Shown here: in pieces, positions 9,589-18,571 of the stretch
Layout of the letters: every line of letters begins with the position of its first letter
Numbering within the stretch: position 1 is the first letter of the stretch
Source: Pseudomonas sp. LFM046
Lineage (GTDB): Bacteria > Pseudomonadota > Gammaproteobacteria > Pseudomonadales > Pseudomonadaceae
Assembly (NCBI RefSeq): GCF_000949385.2
Contig: NZ_JYKO02000001.1
Span: 4,829,840-4,893,839, forward strand
Direction of reading: 5' to 3'
Length of the DNA stretch: 64,000 nucleotides
Translations under genes and position numbers: made by a program
The notes under the pieces: model-generated
Told to the model about the DNA's origin: nothing
Database searches by the model: none
The model's input: only the letters and a program-made list of their open reading frames with translations

Positions 9589-9766
9589 GAGGCGTACCTG
9601 GTGAGATTGAGGACTTATTGTGGATACCGACTTTAGGGTGCTTCCGTCCTCCGCAAATCAGTCAAAAGAGTGATTTGACCGGTGACTCTATGGCTGATTC
9701 TGGTCACGAGTTAGAATGGCGGGCTCCGGCCGGTCGCGGTCAGTCAAACAAGAAGGTAGGTTCGAG

Positions 9767-10942
9767 ATGTCCGATATCGTTATCGTCAGTGGCGCCCGTA
9801 CTCCCATGGGCGGCTTCCAGGGCAGCCTGTCCGGCGTTCCCGCCGTGGACCTGGGGGCACTGGCCATACGCGAGGCCGTCAGCCGCGCCGGCATCGAGCC
9901 GACGGACGTGCAGGAAGTGATCATGGGCAACGTACTGCCCGCCGGCCTCAAGCAGGGCCCGGCCCGCCAGGCTGCACTGAACGCCGGCCTGCCCTCCGCT
10001 ACCGGTTGCACCACCATCAACAAGTTGTGCGGCTCCGGCATGAAAGCCGTGATGCTGGCCCACGACCTGCTCAAGGCAGGCACCAACTCCGTGATGGTGG
10101 CCGGCGGCATGGAAAGCATGTCCAACGCCCCCTACGTGCTGGAAAAGGCCCGCACCGGCCTGCGCATGGGCCACGGCGAGATCAAGGACCACATGTTCCT
10201 CGACGGCCTGGAAGACGCCCGCACCGGTCGCCTGATGGGTTCCTTCGCCCAGGAAACCGCCGACAAGTACGGCGTGACCCGTGAAGAGATGGACGCCTAC
10301 GCCATCGAGTCCCTGAAGCGCGCCCAGGCCGCCATCGCCGACGGTTCCCTGGCCGCTGAGATCGCCCCGGTGACCGTGACCACCCGTAAGGGTGAGGTCG
10401 TGGTGAAGGACGACGAGCAGCCGCTTACCGCCAACCTGGACAAGATCCCGGGCCTGAAGCCGGCCTTCAAGAAAGACGGCACCATCACCGCCGCCAACGC
10501 CAGCTCCATCTCCGACGGCGCCAGCGCCCTGGTCCTGATGACTGCCGAAGAAGCGTCCCGCCGTGGCCTCAAGCCCCTGGCCAGGATCGTCGGCCACGCC
10601 ACCCAGAGCCAGGACCCGAGCGAATTCACCCTGGCCCCCATCGGCGCCATGACCAACCTGTTCAAGAAGACCGGCTGGAACAAGGACGACGTGGACCTGT
10701 TCGAGATCAACGAAGCCTTCGCCATGGTGACCATGCTGGCCATGCGCGAACACGGCCTGGACCACGCCAAGGTCAACGTCTACGGCGGCGCCTGCGCCCA
10801 GGGCCACCCGGTGGGCTCCACCGGCTCCCGCATCATCATCACCCTGATCAACGCCCTGCGTAACAAGGGTGGCAAGCGCGGCGTGGCTTCGCTCTGCATC
10901 GGTGGCGGTGAAGCGACTGCAGTGGCGATCGAGCTGCTGTAA
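9767..10942 (+). CDS. acetyl-CoA acetyltransferase (thiolase)
   Basis: 391 residues starting MSDIVIVSGARTPMGGF, the standard thiolase N-terminus. The ATG at 9767 is preceded by an AGGT/GAGA-type site; longer in-frame extension upstream is not protein-like. Catalytic residues are all present: nucleophile Cys88 (NKLCGSGMKAV), His347 (GGACAQGHPVG) and Cys377 (ASLCIGGGEA). The family condenses or cleaves acetoacetyl-CoA or 3-ketoacyl-CoA in the cytoplasm. It is divergent from the acyl-CoA ligase with a 178-bp shared promoter region, and is followed by a strong terminator, so it is monocistronic. Biosynthetic (PhaA/AtoB-like) versus degradative use cannot be decided from sequence alone. Confidence 0.95.
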   Translation: MSDIVIVSGARTPMGGFQGSLSGVPAVDLGALAIREAVSRAGIEPTDVQEVIMGNVLPAGLKQGPARQAALNAGLPSATGCTTINKLCGSGMKAVMLAHDLLKAGTNSVMVAGGMESMSNAPYVLEKARTGLRMGHGEIKDHMFLDGLEDARTGRLMGSFAQETADKYGVTREEMDAYAIESLKRAQAAIADGSLAAEIAPVTVTTRKGEVVVKDDEQPLTANLDKIPGLKPAFKKDGTITAANASSISDGASALVLMTAEEASRRGLKPLARIVGHATQSQDPSEFTLAPIGAMTNLFKKTGWNKDDVDLFEINEAFAMVTMLAMREHGLDHAKVNVYGGACAQGHPVGSTGSRIIITLINALRNKGGKRGVASLCIGGGEATAVAIELL

Positions 10943-10964
10943 GCGCTGTTGCCGGATTGAAAAA

Positions 10965-10984
10965 GGCGCGGCTCTGACCGCGCC
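10965..10984 (+). terminator. rho-independent terminator after thiolase
   Basis: Stem GGCGCGG / CCGCGCC with a 6-nt loop, flanked by AAAA upstream and TTTTTC downstream. Confidence 0.9.
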
Positions 10985-11010
10985 TTTTTCATTGGGCTCT
11001 CGCTTCCCCG

Positions 11011-11041
11011 CAGGATGGGTCGGGCGAAGCGAAACCCATTA
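11011..11041. repeat. Pseudomonas-type intergenic palindromic repeat (GATGGG...CCCAT family)
   Basis: Reads CAGGATGGGTCGGGCGAAGC then GAAACCCATT. Closely related copies occur at 35376-35460 (two copies) and 43702-43733. The outer GATGGGT/ACCCAT arms are complementary. This is a REP-like extragenic element. Confidence 0.7.
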
Positions 11042-11064
11042 CATTTCCACGCCCCTGGCCTCTT

Positions 11065-12252
11065 TTACTGTGCAGTGGCCACGCTTGGCGCATGGGCCGG
11101 CGTCCTCGGAAACACCAGCGCCGCCGTGAAGGTCAGCACCGCGAAGCCCGCCAGCACCAGGTACAGCCCCACCAACCCTTCACGCGGTTCGATGAACGCG
11201 ATCATCGGGATTGCTGCCGCGCTGGCACCGAAGGAGACGAAGTAGCGCAGCGCGAACACCCGCGCCTGCCACTGGGGCGCCACGAAATTGGCCACCATGG
11301 AATCGTTCACCGTCACCTGGCCGAACACCACGAACATGAACGCGGCCCCCAGCGGAATGACGGCCCAGCCGTCGCTCCACGCCATGGCCAGCAGCAACGG
11401 CGCCTGAAAGAAGGTCAACACAACGAAGGGCAGCTTCAGGCTGACGCGATCGATAACCCGGCCGATCAGCAGTTGTGCCACGGCGCCGAAGGCATAGGCC
11501 AGGCTGACCACCAGGCCGAGGGCTTCCGGCGACGCAAACAGTTCATGCAGGCGCTCCTGGAACAGCTTGGGATAGGTCACCGTGGAGGCGTTGAACACCA
11601 CGCCGCCGGTGGCGGTCACCAGGGCCAGTACGCCGAACACCAGCGGCATCGAAATGCGTGAACCACTCCCCGCACGCCCGGCATTGGCGGCTAATACGGG
11701 AGGCGCCTCGTCCTTCACGCACCAGGCGAACCAGAACCCCAGCAGCAGGGCCACCGCCCCCGGCAGGATGAAGGCTGCACGCCAGCCAAAGCGGGCAGTC
11801 AAAAAGCCGGTCAGCAGGGCGGCGAAGGCCACGCCCAGGTTGCCCCACATGCCATTGATGCCGATCTCTCGCCCACGGTTCTCGGCATGGGCCACCAGCA
11901 TGGCGGTACCCACCGGGTGATAGATGGCGGCGAATACCCCCATCAGCGTCAGACCCGCCACCAGAGCCGGGACGCTGCCGCTTAGACCAGTGAGGATGGC
12001 CGAGGCGCCGATCCCGAGGAAGAACACCAGCAACATCTGCCTCCGACTCCAGCGGTCCCCCAGCCAGCCGGCCGGTAGCGAACAGGCACCGAAGGCGATG
12101 AAGCCGCCCAGGGAAAGGCCGATCAGCTCGCCGTAGGCCAGGCCGAAGTCACGGCCCATACCCAGCACGGCGGCCGGGAAGATCAGCATGAACATGTGAT
12201 CGATCACATGGGCGGCATTGATGAAGCGAATGACGGTAGCGGGTCGGTTCAT
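11065..12252 (-). CDS. MFS transporter
   Basis: 395 residues with about 12 hydrophobic segments, the size of a standard major facilitator. The N-terminal half contains GWLGDRWSRRQ between segments 2 and 3, which matches the MFS loop motif (GxxxDRxGRR). It is divergent from an AraC-family regulator with only about 90 bp between starts, the usual arrangement of a regulator controlling an exporter. It ends near a REP-like repeat. Substrate unknown; an efflux role for a small toxic molecule is inferred from the neighbour. Confidence 0.9.
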   Translation of the reverse strand: MNRPATVIRFINAAHVIDHMFMLIFPAAVLGMGRDFGLAYGELIGLSLGGFIAFGACSLPAGWLGDRWSRRQMLLVFFLGIGASAILTGLSGSVPALVAGLTLMGVFAAIYHPVGTAMLVAHAENRGREIGINGMWGNLGVAFAALLTGFLTARFGWRAAFILPGAVALLLGFWFAWCVKDEAPPVLAANAGRAGSGSRISMPLVFGVLALVTATGGVVFNASTVTYPKLFQERLHELFASPEALGLVVSLAYAFGAVAQLLIGRVIDRVSLKLPFVVLTFFQAPLLLAMAWSDGWAVIPLGAAFMFVVFGQVTVNDSMVANFVAPQWQARVFALRYFVSFGASAAAIPMIAFIEPREGLVGLYLVLAGFAVLTFTAALVFPRTPAHAPSVATAQ

Positions 12253-12341
12253 GGCAGTTCCACTGCAGCTTGGTTGGTGTGGAACTCCATGCTAGGTTGG
12301 CCGAACTTTGCCTTTCAGACAAAGAAGTCATCGAATCGGCC

Positions 12342-13124
12342 ATGTTGATCGAACACCTGCCCCAGGGGCGGATCGCGGCCATCGCCCGCGACTACCGGGA
12401 CGGTGACCACGTCGCCCCCCATCTCCATCGCGAAGCACAATTCCTCTATGCCGCCGAGGGGCTGATGCGCCTGGTCACCGCGGCCGGCGCCTGGGTCATC
12501 CCGCCCACCCGCGCCGTGTGGATACCGCCGGGGATCGAGCACCAGATATTCATGTCCGGCCAGGTGCAGATGCGCACCCTGTACATTGCCGCCGACGCTG
12601 CGCCACCCGCCCTGGACGCCTGCTGCGTGCTGGCGGTGCCGCCACTGCTGCGTGAGCTCATCCTGCGACTGGTGGAACTGGATGCGAAGGGTTCGGAAGA
12701 CGAGCGCCGCAGCCTGGTGCAACGCCTCATCCTCCACGAGATCGCCGCCCTGGAGCGTATGCCGCTCCACCTGCCCATGCCGAGGGATCGCCGATTGCAG
12801 GCCATCTGCCTGGCCCTGCTGGAAGCGCCGGACAGCACGCGGACGCTGGAAGAATGGGGATTGGACGTGGGCGCCAGCACCCGCACCCTGGCCCGGCTGT
12901 TCGCCCAGGAACTGGGCATGAGTTTCAACGAGTGGCGCCAGCACCTGCGCCTCACCGAAGCCCTGCCCCGATTGCTCGCCGGGCAGGACGTGCAATCGGT
13001 GGCGAGGGACCTGGGCTACGGCAGCGGCCGGGCCTTCAGCGCCATGTTCCGACGCCTGCTGGGAGAGAATCCGAGGGACTACGTGGCCAGCCTGGGCTTG
13101 CTGGCCACGCTGGAGCGGGATTGA
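12342..13124 (+). CDS. AraC family transcriptional regulator
   Basis: About 260 residues from the ATG at 12342; a TTG at 12270 in the same frame would add 24 residues, and neither has a strong ribosome binding site. An N-terminal cupin-like sensor domain (HVAPHLHREAQFLYAAEG, then WVIPPTRAVWIPPGIEH) is followed by a C-terminal double helix-turn-helix: LEEWGLDVGASTRTLARLF, then GMSFNEWRQHLRL, and the second helix pair VARDLGYGSGRAFSAMFRRLLGENPRDY in adjacent stretches. It is divergent from the MFS transporter, which it probably regulates. Confidence 0.92.
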   Translation: MLIEHLPQGRIAAIARDYRDGDHVAPHLHREAQFLYAAEGLMRLVTAAGAWVIPPTRAVWIPPGIEHQIFMSGQVQMRTLYIAADAAPPALDACCVLAVPPLLRELILRLVELDAKGSEDERRSLVQRLILHEIAALERMPLHLPMPRDRRLQAICLALLEAPDSTRTLEEWGLDVGASTRTLARLFAQELGMSFNEWRQHLRLTEALPRLLAGQDVQSVARDLGYGSGRAFSAMFRRLLGENPRDYVASLGLLATLERD

Positions 13125-13177
13125 AGCGGAATTCGCGCCCACAACAGACGATGCGATCCGTCCAGTTCAACCTTGTA

Positions 13178-13197
13178 GGGTGGGCTTCAGCCCACCC
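13178..13197. repeat. short palindromic intergenic repeat / hairpin
   Basis: Perfect stem GGGTGGGC / GCCCACCC with a TTCA loop between convergent genes. It fits the common Pseudomonas GTAGGGTGGGCTTCAGCCCACC element and may also act as a weak bidirectional terminator. Confidence 0.7.
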
Positions 13198-13255
13198 GCA
13201 GAGACCCGCATGGGGGCCGAAGGCCGCCCCCTTCTCGTGGGCCTTTTCCTTCCGG

Positions 13256-13885
13256 TTACTTCAGCTCGGTGAACGCCAGCTTGACCCCCAGCCCCACCAA
13301 CACCGCCCCCATCAGCCGATCGAACCAATGCCCCATGCGAGCGAAGCCCGCGCGTACGCGACGCTGACTGAACAGCAGGGCCACCAGGCTGAACCACGCG
13401 GCGGTGGCGAAGGCCAGGTAAACGCCGTAGCCCGCCTGGATCGCCAGCGGCGTATGGGGGTTGATCACCACCGTGAACAGCGAGAGGAAAAACAGCGTCG
13501 CCTTGGGGTTCAGCCCATTGGTGACGAAACCGGTGACGAAGGCACCGCGCGGGCTGCGCTCGCCCGCCATGAGCGCAGCCTCGGCGGCCACCGGGTCAGC
13601 CGGACGGGCACGCAGGGCCTTGATGCCGATGTACAGCAGGTAGGCGGCGGCGGCCCACTTCAGCGCGTTGAACAGCATGATCGACTGGGACACGATCAGG
13701 CCGATGCCCAGCAGCGAGTAAGTCACGTGCACGAAGATGCCGGTCCCCACTCCCAGGGCTGTCCAGGTGCCGGCGCGGCGACCGTGGGCCACGCTTTCGC
13801 GCACGACGATGGCGAAGTCCGGTCCCGGGCTGGCGACGGCCAGCAGGTGGATCAGGGCAACGGTCAGGAATTCCGTCCAGTACAT
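13256..13885 (-). CDS. LysE family translocator (amino-acid exporter)
   Basis: 209 residues, the normal length for LysE/RhtB exporters, with about six hydrophobic segments. The N-terminus contains the family signature LLAVASPGPDFAIVVRESV, and the loop GFVTNGLNPKATLFFLSLF is also typical. The ATG at 13885 begins MYWTEFL; the open frame continues upstream but reads as shadow of hprA. It works in the inner membrane to export an amino acid or analogue; the substrate cannot be read. It is divergent from hprA, sharing an 83-bp promoter region. Confidence 0.92.
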   Translation of the reverse strand: MYWTEFLTVALIHLLAVASPGPDFAIVVRESVAHGRRAGTWTALGVGTGIFVHVTYSLLGIGLIVSQSIMLFNALKWAAAAYLLYIGIKALRARPADPVAAEAALMAGERSPRGAFVTGFVTNGLNPKATLFFLSLFTVVINPHTPLAIQAGYGVYLAFATAAWFSLVALLFSQRRVRAGFARMGHWFDRLMGAVLVGLGVKLAFTELK

Positions 13886-13968
13886 GAGGCCTCCAGCGAA
13901 GGGGAACGGGTCTGATAGGCTGGCAACCTTACGCCTACCGATGCACCGGAGAAAAGGTAAAGCCGAAC

Positions 13969-14931
13969 ATGAACAATCGCCGCGCCGTCTTCCTCGACCA
14001 CGCCTCCCTCGACCTTGGCGACCTGGACCTGGCCCCGCTGCGCCAGGCCTTCGGCGAACTGCACCTGCACCCGCAAACCGCCGCCGAAGACGTGCCTGGC
14101 CGCCTGCACGGTGCACAGGTCGCCATCAGCAACAAGGTGCGAATCGACGCCGCTGCCATGGCCGCCAACCCGGAGCTGAAACTGATCCTGGTCGCCGCCA
14201 CCGGCACCAACAATATCGACCTGGAAGCGGCCCGCGCCCAGGGCATCGCCGTCTGCAATTGCCAGGCCTACGGCACGCCTTCGGTGGCCCAGCACACCCT
14301 GATGCTGCTGCTCGCCCTGGCCACCAGCCTGCCGGACTACCAGACCGCCGTGCGCGCCGGCCGTTGGCAGCAGGCGAGCCAGTTCTGCCTGCTGGACTTC
14401 CCTATCATGGAGCTGGAAGGCAAGACCCTCGGCCTGCTCGGCCATGGTGAGCTGGGTGGTGCCGTGGCGCGCCTGGCGGAAGCCTTCGGCATGCGCGTGC
14501 TACTTGGCCAATTGCCGGGCCGCCCGGCTCGCGCCGACCGCCTGCCCCTCGCCGAGCTGCTGCCCCAAGTGGACGCACTGACCCTGCACTGCCCCCTCAA
14601 TGAGCAGACCCGCGACATGATCGGCGCCGCCGAACTGGCCCTGATGAAGCCCGGCGCCCTACTGGTGAACACCGCCCGGGGCGGCCTGGTGAACGAGGAA
14701 GCCCTGGCTGCGGCCCTGCGCAATGGCCATCTGGGCGGTGCCGCCACCGACGTGCTGACCCAGGAACCGCCACAGAACGGCAACCCGCTGCTGGCCGCCG
14801 ATATCCCGCGCCTGATCGTCACCCCCCACAGCGCCTGGGGCAGCCGCGAGGCGCGCCAGCGCATCGTCGGCCAGTTGGCCGAAAACGCCCGGTGTTTCTT
14901 CGACGGCACGCCGCGCCGGGTGGTCGGTTGA
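13969..14931 (+). CDS. hprA: D-2-hydroxyacid dehydrogenase (hydroxypyruvate/glycerate dehydrogenase type)
   Basis: 320 residues. The NAD-binding motif GHGELGG lies near residue 160. The catalytic triad of D-isomer-specific dehydrogenases is present: Arg237 ([10 protein letters not shown]), Glu266 (LTQEPP) and His287 (TPHSAWGS). The protein reduces a 2-keto acid such as hydroxypyruvate to the D-2-hydroxy acid with NAD(P)H. Position next to rsmC and lysP matches the PA4626 hprA locus as I recall it. The ATG has a weak AAAGG site upstream. rsmC follows 49 bp later with its own upstream segment. Confidence 0.9.
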   Translation: MNNRRAVFLDHASLDLGDLDLAPLRQAFGELHLHPQTAAEDVPGRLHGAQVAISNKVRIDAAAMAANPELKLILVAATGTNNIDLEAARAQGIAVCNCQAYGTPSVAQHTLMLLLALATSLPDYQTAVRAGRWQQASQFCLLDFPIMELEGKTLGLLGHGELGGAVARLAEAFGMRVLLGQLPGRPARADRLPLAELLPQVDALTLHCPLNEQTRDMIGAAELALMKPGALLVNTARGGLVNEEALAAALRNGHLGGAATDVLTQEPPQNGNPLLAADIPRLIVTPHSAWGSREARQRIVGQLAENARCFFDGTPRRVVG

Positions 14932-14980
14932 AGGGAGCGGGCTTCTGCTAGAATCCCCGGCTTTTTTCGAGGACGCCCCC

Positions 14981-15979
14981 ATGGACCCGCGCAGTGAAGT
15001 GCTGCTTCGCCAGTCGGAACTCTTCCAGGGCCCGTTGCTGCTGGCCGGCCTGCCGGCCGACGACCTGCTGGGCGCCCTGCACCAGGCGCGGGGCTGGAGC
15101 TGGCACGCGGGCGAGCAGGTAGCGCTCGAAGCACGCTTCCCCGGCCGTTGCCAGTTCGGCACGACCGCGCCGGCGGGCGAATTTGGCGCCGCGGTTCTCT
15201 TTCTGCCGAAATCCCGCGAACTGACCGATTACCTGCTGGCGGCCCTGGCCGCCTGCCTGCCGAGCGGGGAACTCTTCCTGGTCGGCGAGAAACGCGGCGG
15301 CATCGAGCGGGCCGCCAAGCAGTTGGCCGTTTTCGGCAAACCGCGCAAGCTGGACAGCGCACGCCACTGCCAGCTCTGGCAGGTGAGCATCGAACAAGCC
15401 CCCGCCGCACCCGACCTGGAGGCCCTGGCCCAGCATTACCAGTTGGACCTGAGCGACGGCCCGCTGGACGTGATCAGTCTGCCGGGCGTCTTCAGCCACG
15501 GCCGACTGGATCGCGGTTCCGCCCTTCTTCTGCAGCAACTGGACGGCCTTCCGACCGGCCATGTGCTGGACTTCGGCTGCGGTGCCGGAGTGCTCGGCGC
15601 GGTGCTCAAGCGGCGTTATCCACAGAGCCGCCTGACCCTGCTGGACGTGGACGCCTTCGCCGTGGCCAGCAGCCGCCTGACCCTGGCGGCCAACGGCCTG
15701 GAGGGCGAGGTGATCGCCGCCGACGGTATCCATGGCGCGCCCGAGGGCCTGTCCGTGATCGTCAGCAACCCGCCCTTCCATCAGGGCGTGCACACCGATT
15801 ACCAGGCCAGCGAGGACCTGCTGCGCGAAGCCCGGCGGCACCTGGCTCCCGGTGGTGAATTGCGCCTGGTGGCAAACAGTTTCCTCAAGTACCCGCCGCT
15901 GATCGAACAGCACCTGGGAGCGTGTCGCACCCTCGCCGAGGGCGATGGCTTCCGTATCTACAGCGCCCGCCGGGGCTGA
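14981..15979 (+). CDS. rsmC: 16S rRNA (guanine(1207)-N(2))-methyltransferase RsmC
   Basis: 332 residues, the RsmC length, with two methyltransferase-like halves: a degenerate N-terminal domain (1-170) and a catalytic C-terminal domain. S-adenosylmethionine motif [15 protein letters not shown] lies near residue 192. The catalytic N-P-P-F motif is at 263-266, followed by HQGVHTDY, which is diagnostic of RsmC/RlmG. It methylates G1207 of the small-subunit rRNA. The ATG is preceded by GAGGA. lysP begins 74 bp downstream behind two hairpins. Confidence 0.95.
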   Translation: MDPRSEVLLRQSELFQGPLLLAGLPADDLLGALHQARGWSWHAGEQVALEARFPGRCQFGTTAPAGEFGAAVLFLPKSRELTDYLLAALAACLPSGELFLVGEKRGGIERAAKQLAVFGKPRKLDSARHCQLWQVSIEQAPAAPDLEALAQHYQLDLSDGPLDVISLPGVFSHGRLDRGSALLLQQLDGLPTGHVLDFGCGAGVLGAVLKRRYPQSRLTLLDVDAFAVASSRLTLAANGLEGEVIAADGIHGAPEGLSVIVSNPPFHQGVHTDYQASEDLLREARRHLAPGGELRLVANSFLKYPPLIEQHLGACRTLAEGDGFRIYSARRG

Positions 15980-15999
15980 TCCGAACTTTCGATATTCAA

Positions 16000-16037
16000 G
16001 CGGCAGCCAATAGCCGCCCACCCCGGCACGCGCCGGG
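16000..16037 (+). promoter_or_regulatory. two consecutive hairpins in the lysP leader
   Basis: GCGGC/GCCGC (about 16000-16018) and CCCGGC-ACGC-GCCGGG (16022-16037) stand back to back directly ahead of the lysP ribosome binding site (CTGGAG). They could end the rsmC transcript or control lysP translation; neither is followed by a U-run. Confidence 0.4.
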
Positions 16038-16053
16038 AGACCTGGAGTTTTTC

Positions 16054-17529
16054 GTGACCGATCTGAACACTGCCTGCGCCCTTCCACCCAAGGAAGGGCT
16101 GCACCGCGCCCTCAAACCCCGCCACCTGAACATGATCGCCATCGGCGGCTCCATCGGCACCGGCCTTTTCGTCGCCTCCGGTGCCACCGTGGCCACTGCC
16201 GGTCCAGGCGGTGCGCTGCTGGCGTATGCGCTGATCGGGCTGATGGTTTACTTCCTCATGACCAGCCTCGGCGAAATGGCCGCCCACATGCCGGTTTCCG
16301 GCTCCTTCAGCACCTATGGCAGCCGCTTCGTCGACGACGGTTTCGGCTTCGCCCTGGGCTGGAACTATTGGTACAACTGGGCGGTGACCATTGCCGCCGA
16401 GCTGGTCGCGGCCCAACTGATCATGAGCTTCTGGCTGCCGGACGTGCCGGGCCTCTACTGGAGCGCCCTGTTCCTCGGCCTGATGTTCCTGCTCAACTTC
16501 CTGTCGGTGAAGGGCTTCGGTGAGAGCGAATTCTGGTTCGCCCTGATCAAGGTGGTGACGGTGGTGGTATTCATCGGCATTGGCCTGGCCACCATCTTCG
16601 GCATCCTGGGCGGCATCGAGTCCCCGGGCTTCAGCAATTTCACCCTGGGCGATGCGCCCTTCGTCGGCGGTCTGCAGGCCATGGTGGGCGTGGCAATGAT
16701 CGCCGGCTTCTCCTTCCAGGGCACCGAGCTGATCGGCATTGCCGCGGGCGAATCGGAGAACCCGAAGAAGAACATCCCCATCGCCATCCGCCAGGTGTTC
16801 TGGCGAATCCTGATGTTCTACATCCTCGCCATCTTCGTGATCGGCATGCTGATCCCCTACACCGATCCGAACCTGTTGAAGACCGACGCCAGCGACATCA
16901 GCGTCTCGCCCTTCACCCTGCTCTTCGAGCGCGCCGGCTTCGCCGCCGCGGCCAGCGTGATGAACGCGGTGATCCTCACCGCCATTCTCTCGGCCGGCAA
17001 CTCGGGCATGTATGCCTCCACCCGCATGCTTTACAACCTGGCGATGCAGGGCAAGGCTCCGAAGCTGTTCGCCCGCCTCTCCGCCAGCGGCGTCCCGCGC
17101 AATGCACTGTACGCCACCACCCTGGTGGGCGCGCTGTGCTTCTTCACCTCCATCGTCGGCGACAGCACCCTCTACACCTGGCTGCTGAACACCTCGGGCA
17201 TGTGCGGCTTCATCGCCTGGCTGGGCATCGCCATCTCCCACTACCGTTTCCGCAAGGGTTACCTGGCCCAGGGAGGTCGCCTGGAAGACCTGCCCTACCG
17301 CGCCAAGCTGTTCCCCTTCGGCCCGCTGTTCGCCTTCACCCTGTGCCTGCTGATCACCCTCGGGCAGAACTACCAGGCGTTCTTCGGCGATCGCATCGAC
17401 TGGGCCGGTCTGGCCGCTACCTACATCAGCCTGCCGCTGTTCTTCGCCATCTGGCTGGGCTACCGGCTGAAGAGAGGCAGCCGCCTGGTGAGCTACGCGG
17501 AGATGGACGTTCGCGCTGGCGGCCACTGA
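16054..17529 (+). CDS. lysP: lysine-specific permease
   Basis: 491 residues, APC superfamily, about 12 membrane segments. The start is a GTG with CTGGAG 6 nt upstream; the N-terminal string RALKPRHLNMIAIGGSIGTG sits just where E. coli LysP has its equivalent. Long stretches agree with what I remember of E. coli LysP: FALGWNYWYNWAVTIA, GFSFQGTELIGIAAGESE, DISVSPFTLLFERAG and LSAGNSGMYASTRMLY. It imports lysine across the inner membrane. Its place after rsmC matches the PA4627-PA4628 order. A GC hairpin follows the stop. Regulation by lysine is not visible. Confidence 0.95.
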   Translation: MTDLNTACALPPKEGLHRALKPRHLNMIAIGGSIGTGLFVASGATVATAGPGGALLAYALIGLMVYFLMTSLGEMAAHMPVSGSFSTYGSRFVDDGFGFALGWNYWYNWAVTIAAELVAAQLIMSFWLPDVPGLYWSALFLGLMFLLNFLSVKGFGESEFWFALIKVVTVVVFIGIGLATIFGILGGIESPGFSNFTLGDAPFVGGLQAMVGVAMIAGFSFQGTELIGIAAGESENPKKNIPIAIRQVFWRILMFYILAIFVIGMLIPYTDPNLLKTDASDISVSPFTLLFERAGFAAAASVMNAVILTAILSAGNSGMYASTRMLYNLAMQGKAPKLFARLSASGVPRNALYATTLVGALCFFTSIVGDSTLYTWLLNTSGMCGFIAWLGIAISHYRFRKGYLAQGGRLEDLPYRAKLFPFGPLFAFTLCLLITLGQNYQAFFGDRIDWAGLAATYISLPLFFAIWLGYRLKRGSRLVSYAEMDVRAGGH

Positions 17530-17547
17530 GTCGGACGCTTCGTACTT

Positions 17548-17563
17548 GCCGGGGAGACCCGGC
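17548..17563 (+). terminator. hairpin after lysP
   Basis: Stem GCCGGG / CCCGGC with loop GAGA, 18 bp after the lysP stop. Only TT follows the stem, so it is a weak terminator candidate. Confidence 0.5.
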
Positions 17564-17580
17564 TTGTGCAAAATGCGCCC

Positions 17581-17712
17581 CGTCCTAGGGGAGTAGTCTC
17601 CCGCGAGCGCCCAGCTCGCCCGGCATGCGTCAACACACTTGGTCCGCAGACCATGGCGCATGCGACCCCGTGCCTGCACAGACAGGCCTGCGGTTTGACA
17701 AGACCTATGACG
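17581..17712 (+). ncRNA. yybP-ykoY (manganese) riboswitch
   Basis: The closing stem P1 pairs 17581-17589 (CGTCCTAGG) with 17704-17712 (CCTATGACG), nine pairs with one mismatch. Just inside P1 are the family's conserved strings: GGGGAGTAG on the 5' side, GTCAACAC in the middle, and CAAGACCTA at the 3' side. This is the yybP-ykoY motif, which senses Mn2+ and typically controls GDT1/MntP exporters. The downstream gene is a GDT1 family exporter, which supports the call. Between the aptamer and the start codon GGGGCGGG (17727-17734) can pair with CCCGCCCC (17766-17773), a candidate expression platform near the ribosome binding site. Confidence 0.9.
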
Positions 17713-17787
17713 CATGCGAACTGACCCGGGGCGGGCAGTCTTGCGTGCGTCATGGTGATTAGTCGACCCGCCCCCGTAGGAACCCTG

Positions 17788-18372
17788 ATGCTGGAATCCC
17801 TCTTCGTACCGACGCTGATCGTTGCCCTCGCCGAAATCGGCGACAAGACGCAACTGCTCGCCCTGCTCCTCGCCGCCCGTTTCCGCAAGCCCTGGCCGAT
17901 CATCTGGGGCATCATCGCCGCCACCCTGGCGAACCACTTCGCCGCCGGCGCCGTGGGTTCCTGGGTCGCCAGCTTCTTCTCCGCCGCTACCCTGAGCTGG
18001 GTGCTCGCCGCCTCCTTCGCCGCCGTGGCCCTCTGGACCCTGGTGCCGGACAAGCTGGATGACGACGAGGAATCCGGTCTGAAGAAGTACGGTCCGTTCC
18101 TCACCACCCTGATCGCCTTCTTCCTTGCCGAGATGGGTGACAAGACCCAAGTGGCTACCGTGATGCTGGCCGCCCAGTACCCGGACTTCGTCATGGTGGT
18201 GATGGGCACTACCCTCGGCATGCTGATCGCCAACGTGCCCGTGGTGCTGGCCGGCAACTTTGCCGCCGACCGCCTGCCCCTGGCGCTGATCCGCCGCCTG
18301 GCCGCCGCTGCCTTCGCTGCCCTGGCCGCTTATGCCGTGTACGAGGCGATGAAGCTCACTGGCTTGCTCTGA
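17788..18372 (+). CDS. TMEM165/GDT1 family manganese exporter
   Basis: 194 residues, about six membrane segments in two repeated halves. Each half carries the metal-binding family signature: EIGDKTQ at residues 16-22 and EMGDKTQ at 115-121. The ATG at 17788 begins MLESLFVPTL, preceded by TAGGAA; a GTG-proximal extension to 17752 would run into the riboswitch platform. Homologous bacterial proteins (MneA) export Mn2+, and the upstream yybP-ykoY riboswitch says expression rises with manganese. It probably protects against Mn excess. The position matches PA4629. Confidence 0.95.
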   Translation: MLESLFVPTLIVALAEIGDKTQLLALLLAARFRKPWPIIWGIIAATLANHFAAGAVGSWVASFFSAATLSWVLAASFAAVALWTLVPDKLDDDEESGLKKYGPFLTTLIAFFLAEMGDKTQVATVMLAAQYPDFVMVVMGTTLGMLIANVPVVLAGNFAADRLPLALIRRLAAAAFAALAAYAVYEAMKLTGLL

Positions 18373-18380
18373 CCGGTAGG

Positions 18381-18476
18381 TGGGTGCTGAGCCCGCGAAG
18401 CCCAACGTGGAGAGGCCGAACAGCGGCCCGTTGGGCCTCGCTGCGCTCGGCACCAGCGTGACCCGCACCAACCTGC
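18381..18476. repeat. intergenic GGGC/GCCC palindromic repeat cluster
   Basis: Contains GCGAAGCCCAACG and CCGTTGGGCCTCGC, inverted relative to each other, of the TTGGGCTTCGC family common between Pseudomonas genes. No coding evidence in this 199-bp gap. Confidence 0.5.
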
Positions 18477-18571
18477 GATGACTGCGCCACGGATTGGCGG
18501 CGTTTCGGCCAATGGCTGGCACTGCCGTACTGGTAAAGTGGCGCACTGGATCAAGGCGCAGGGAGCGCATC

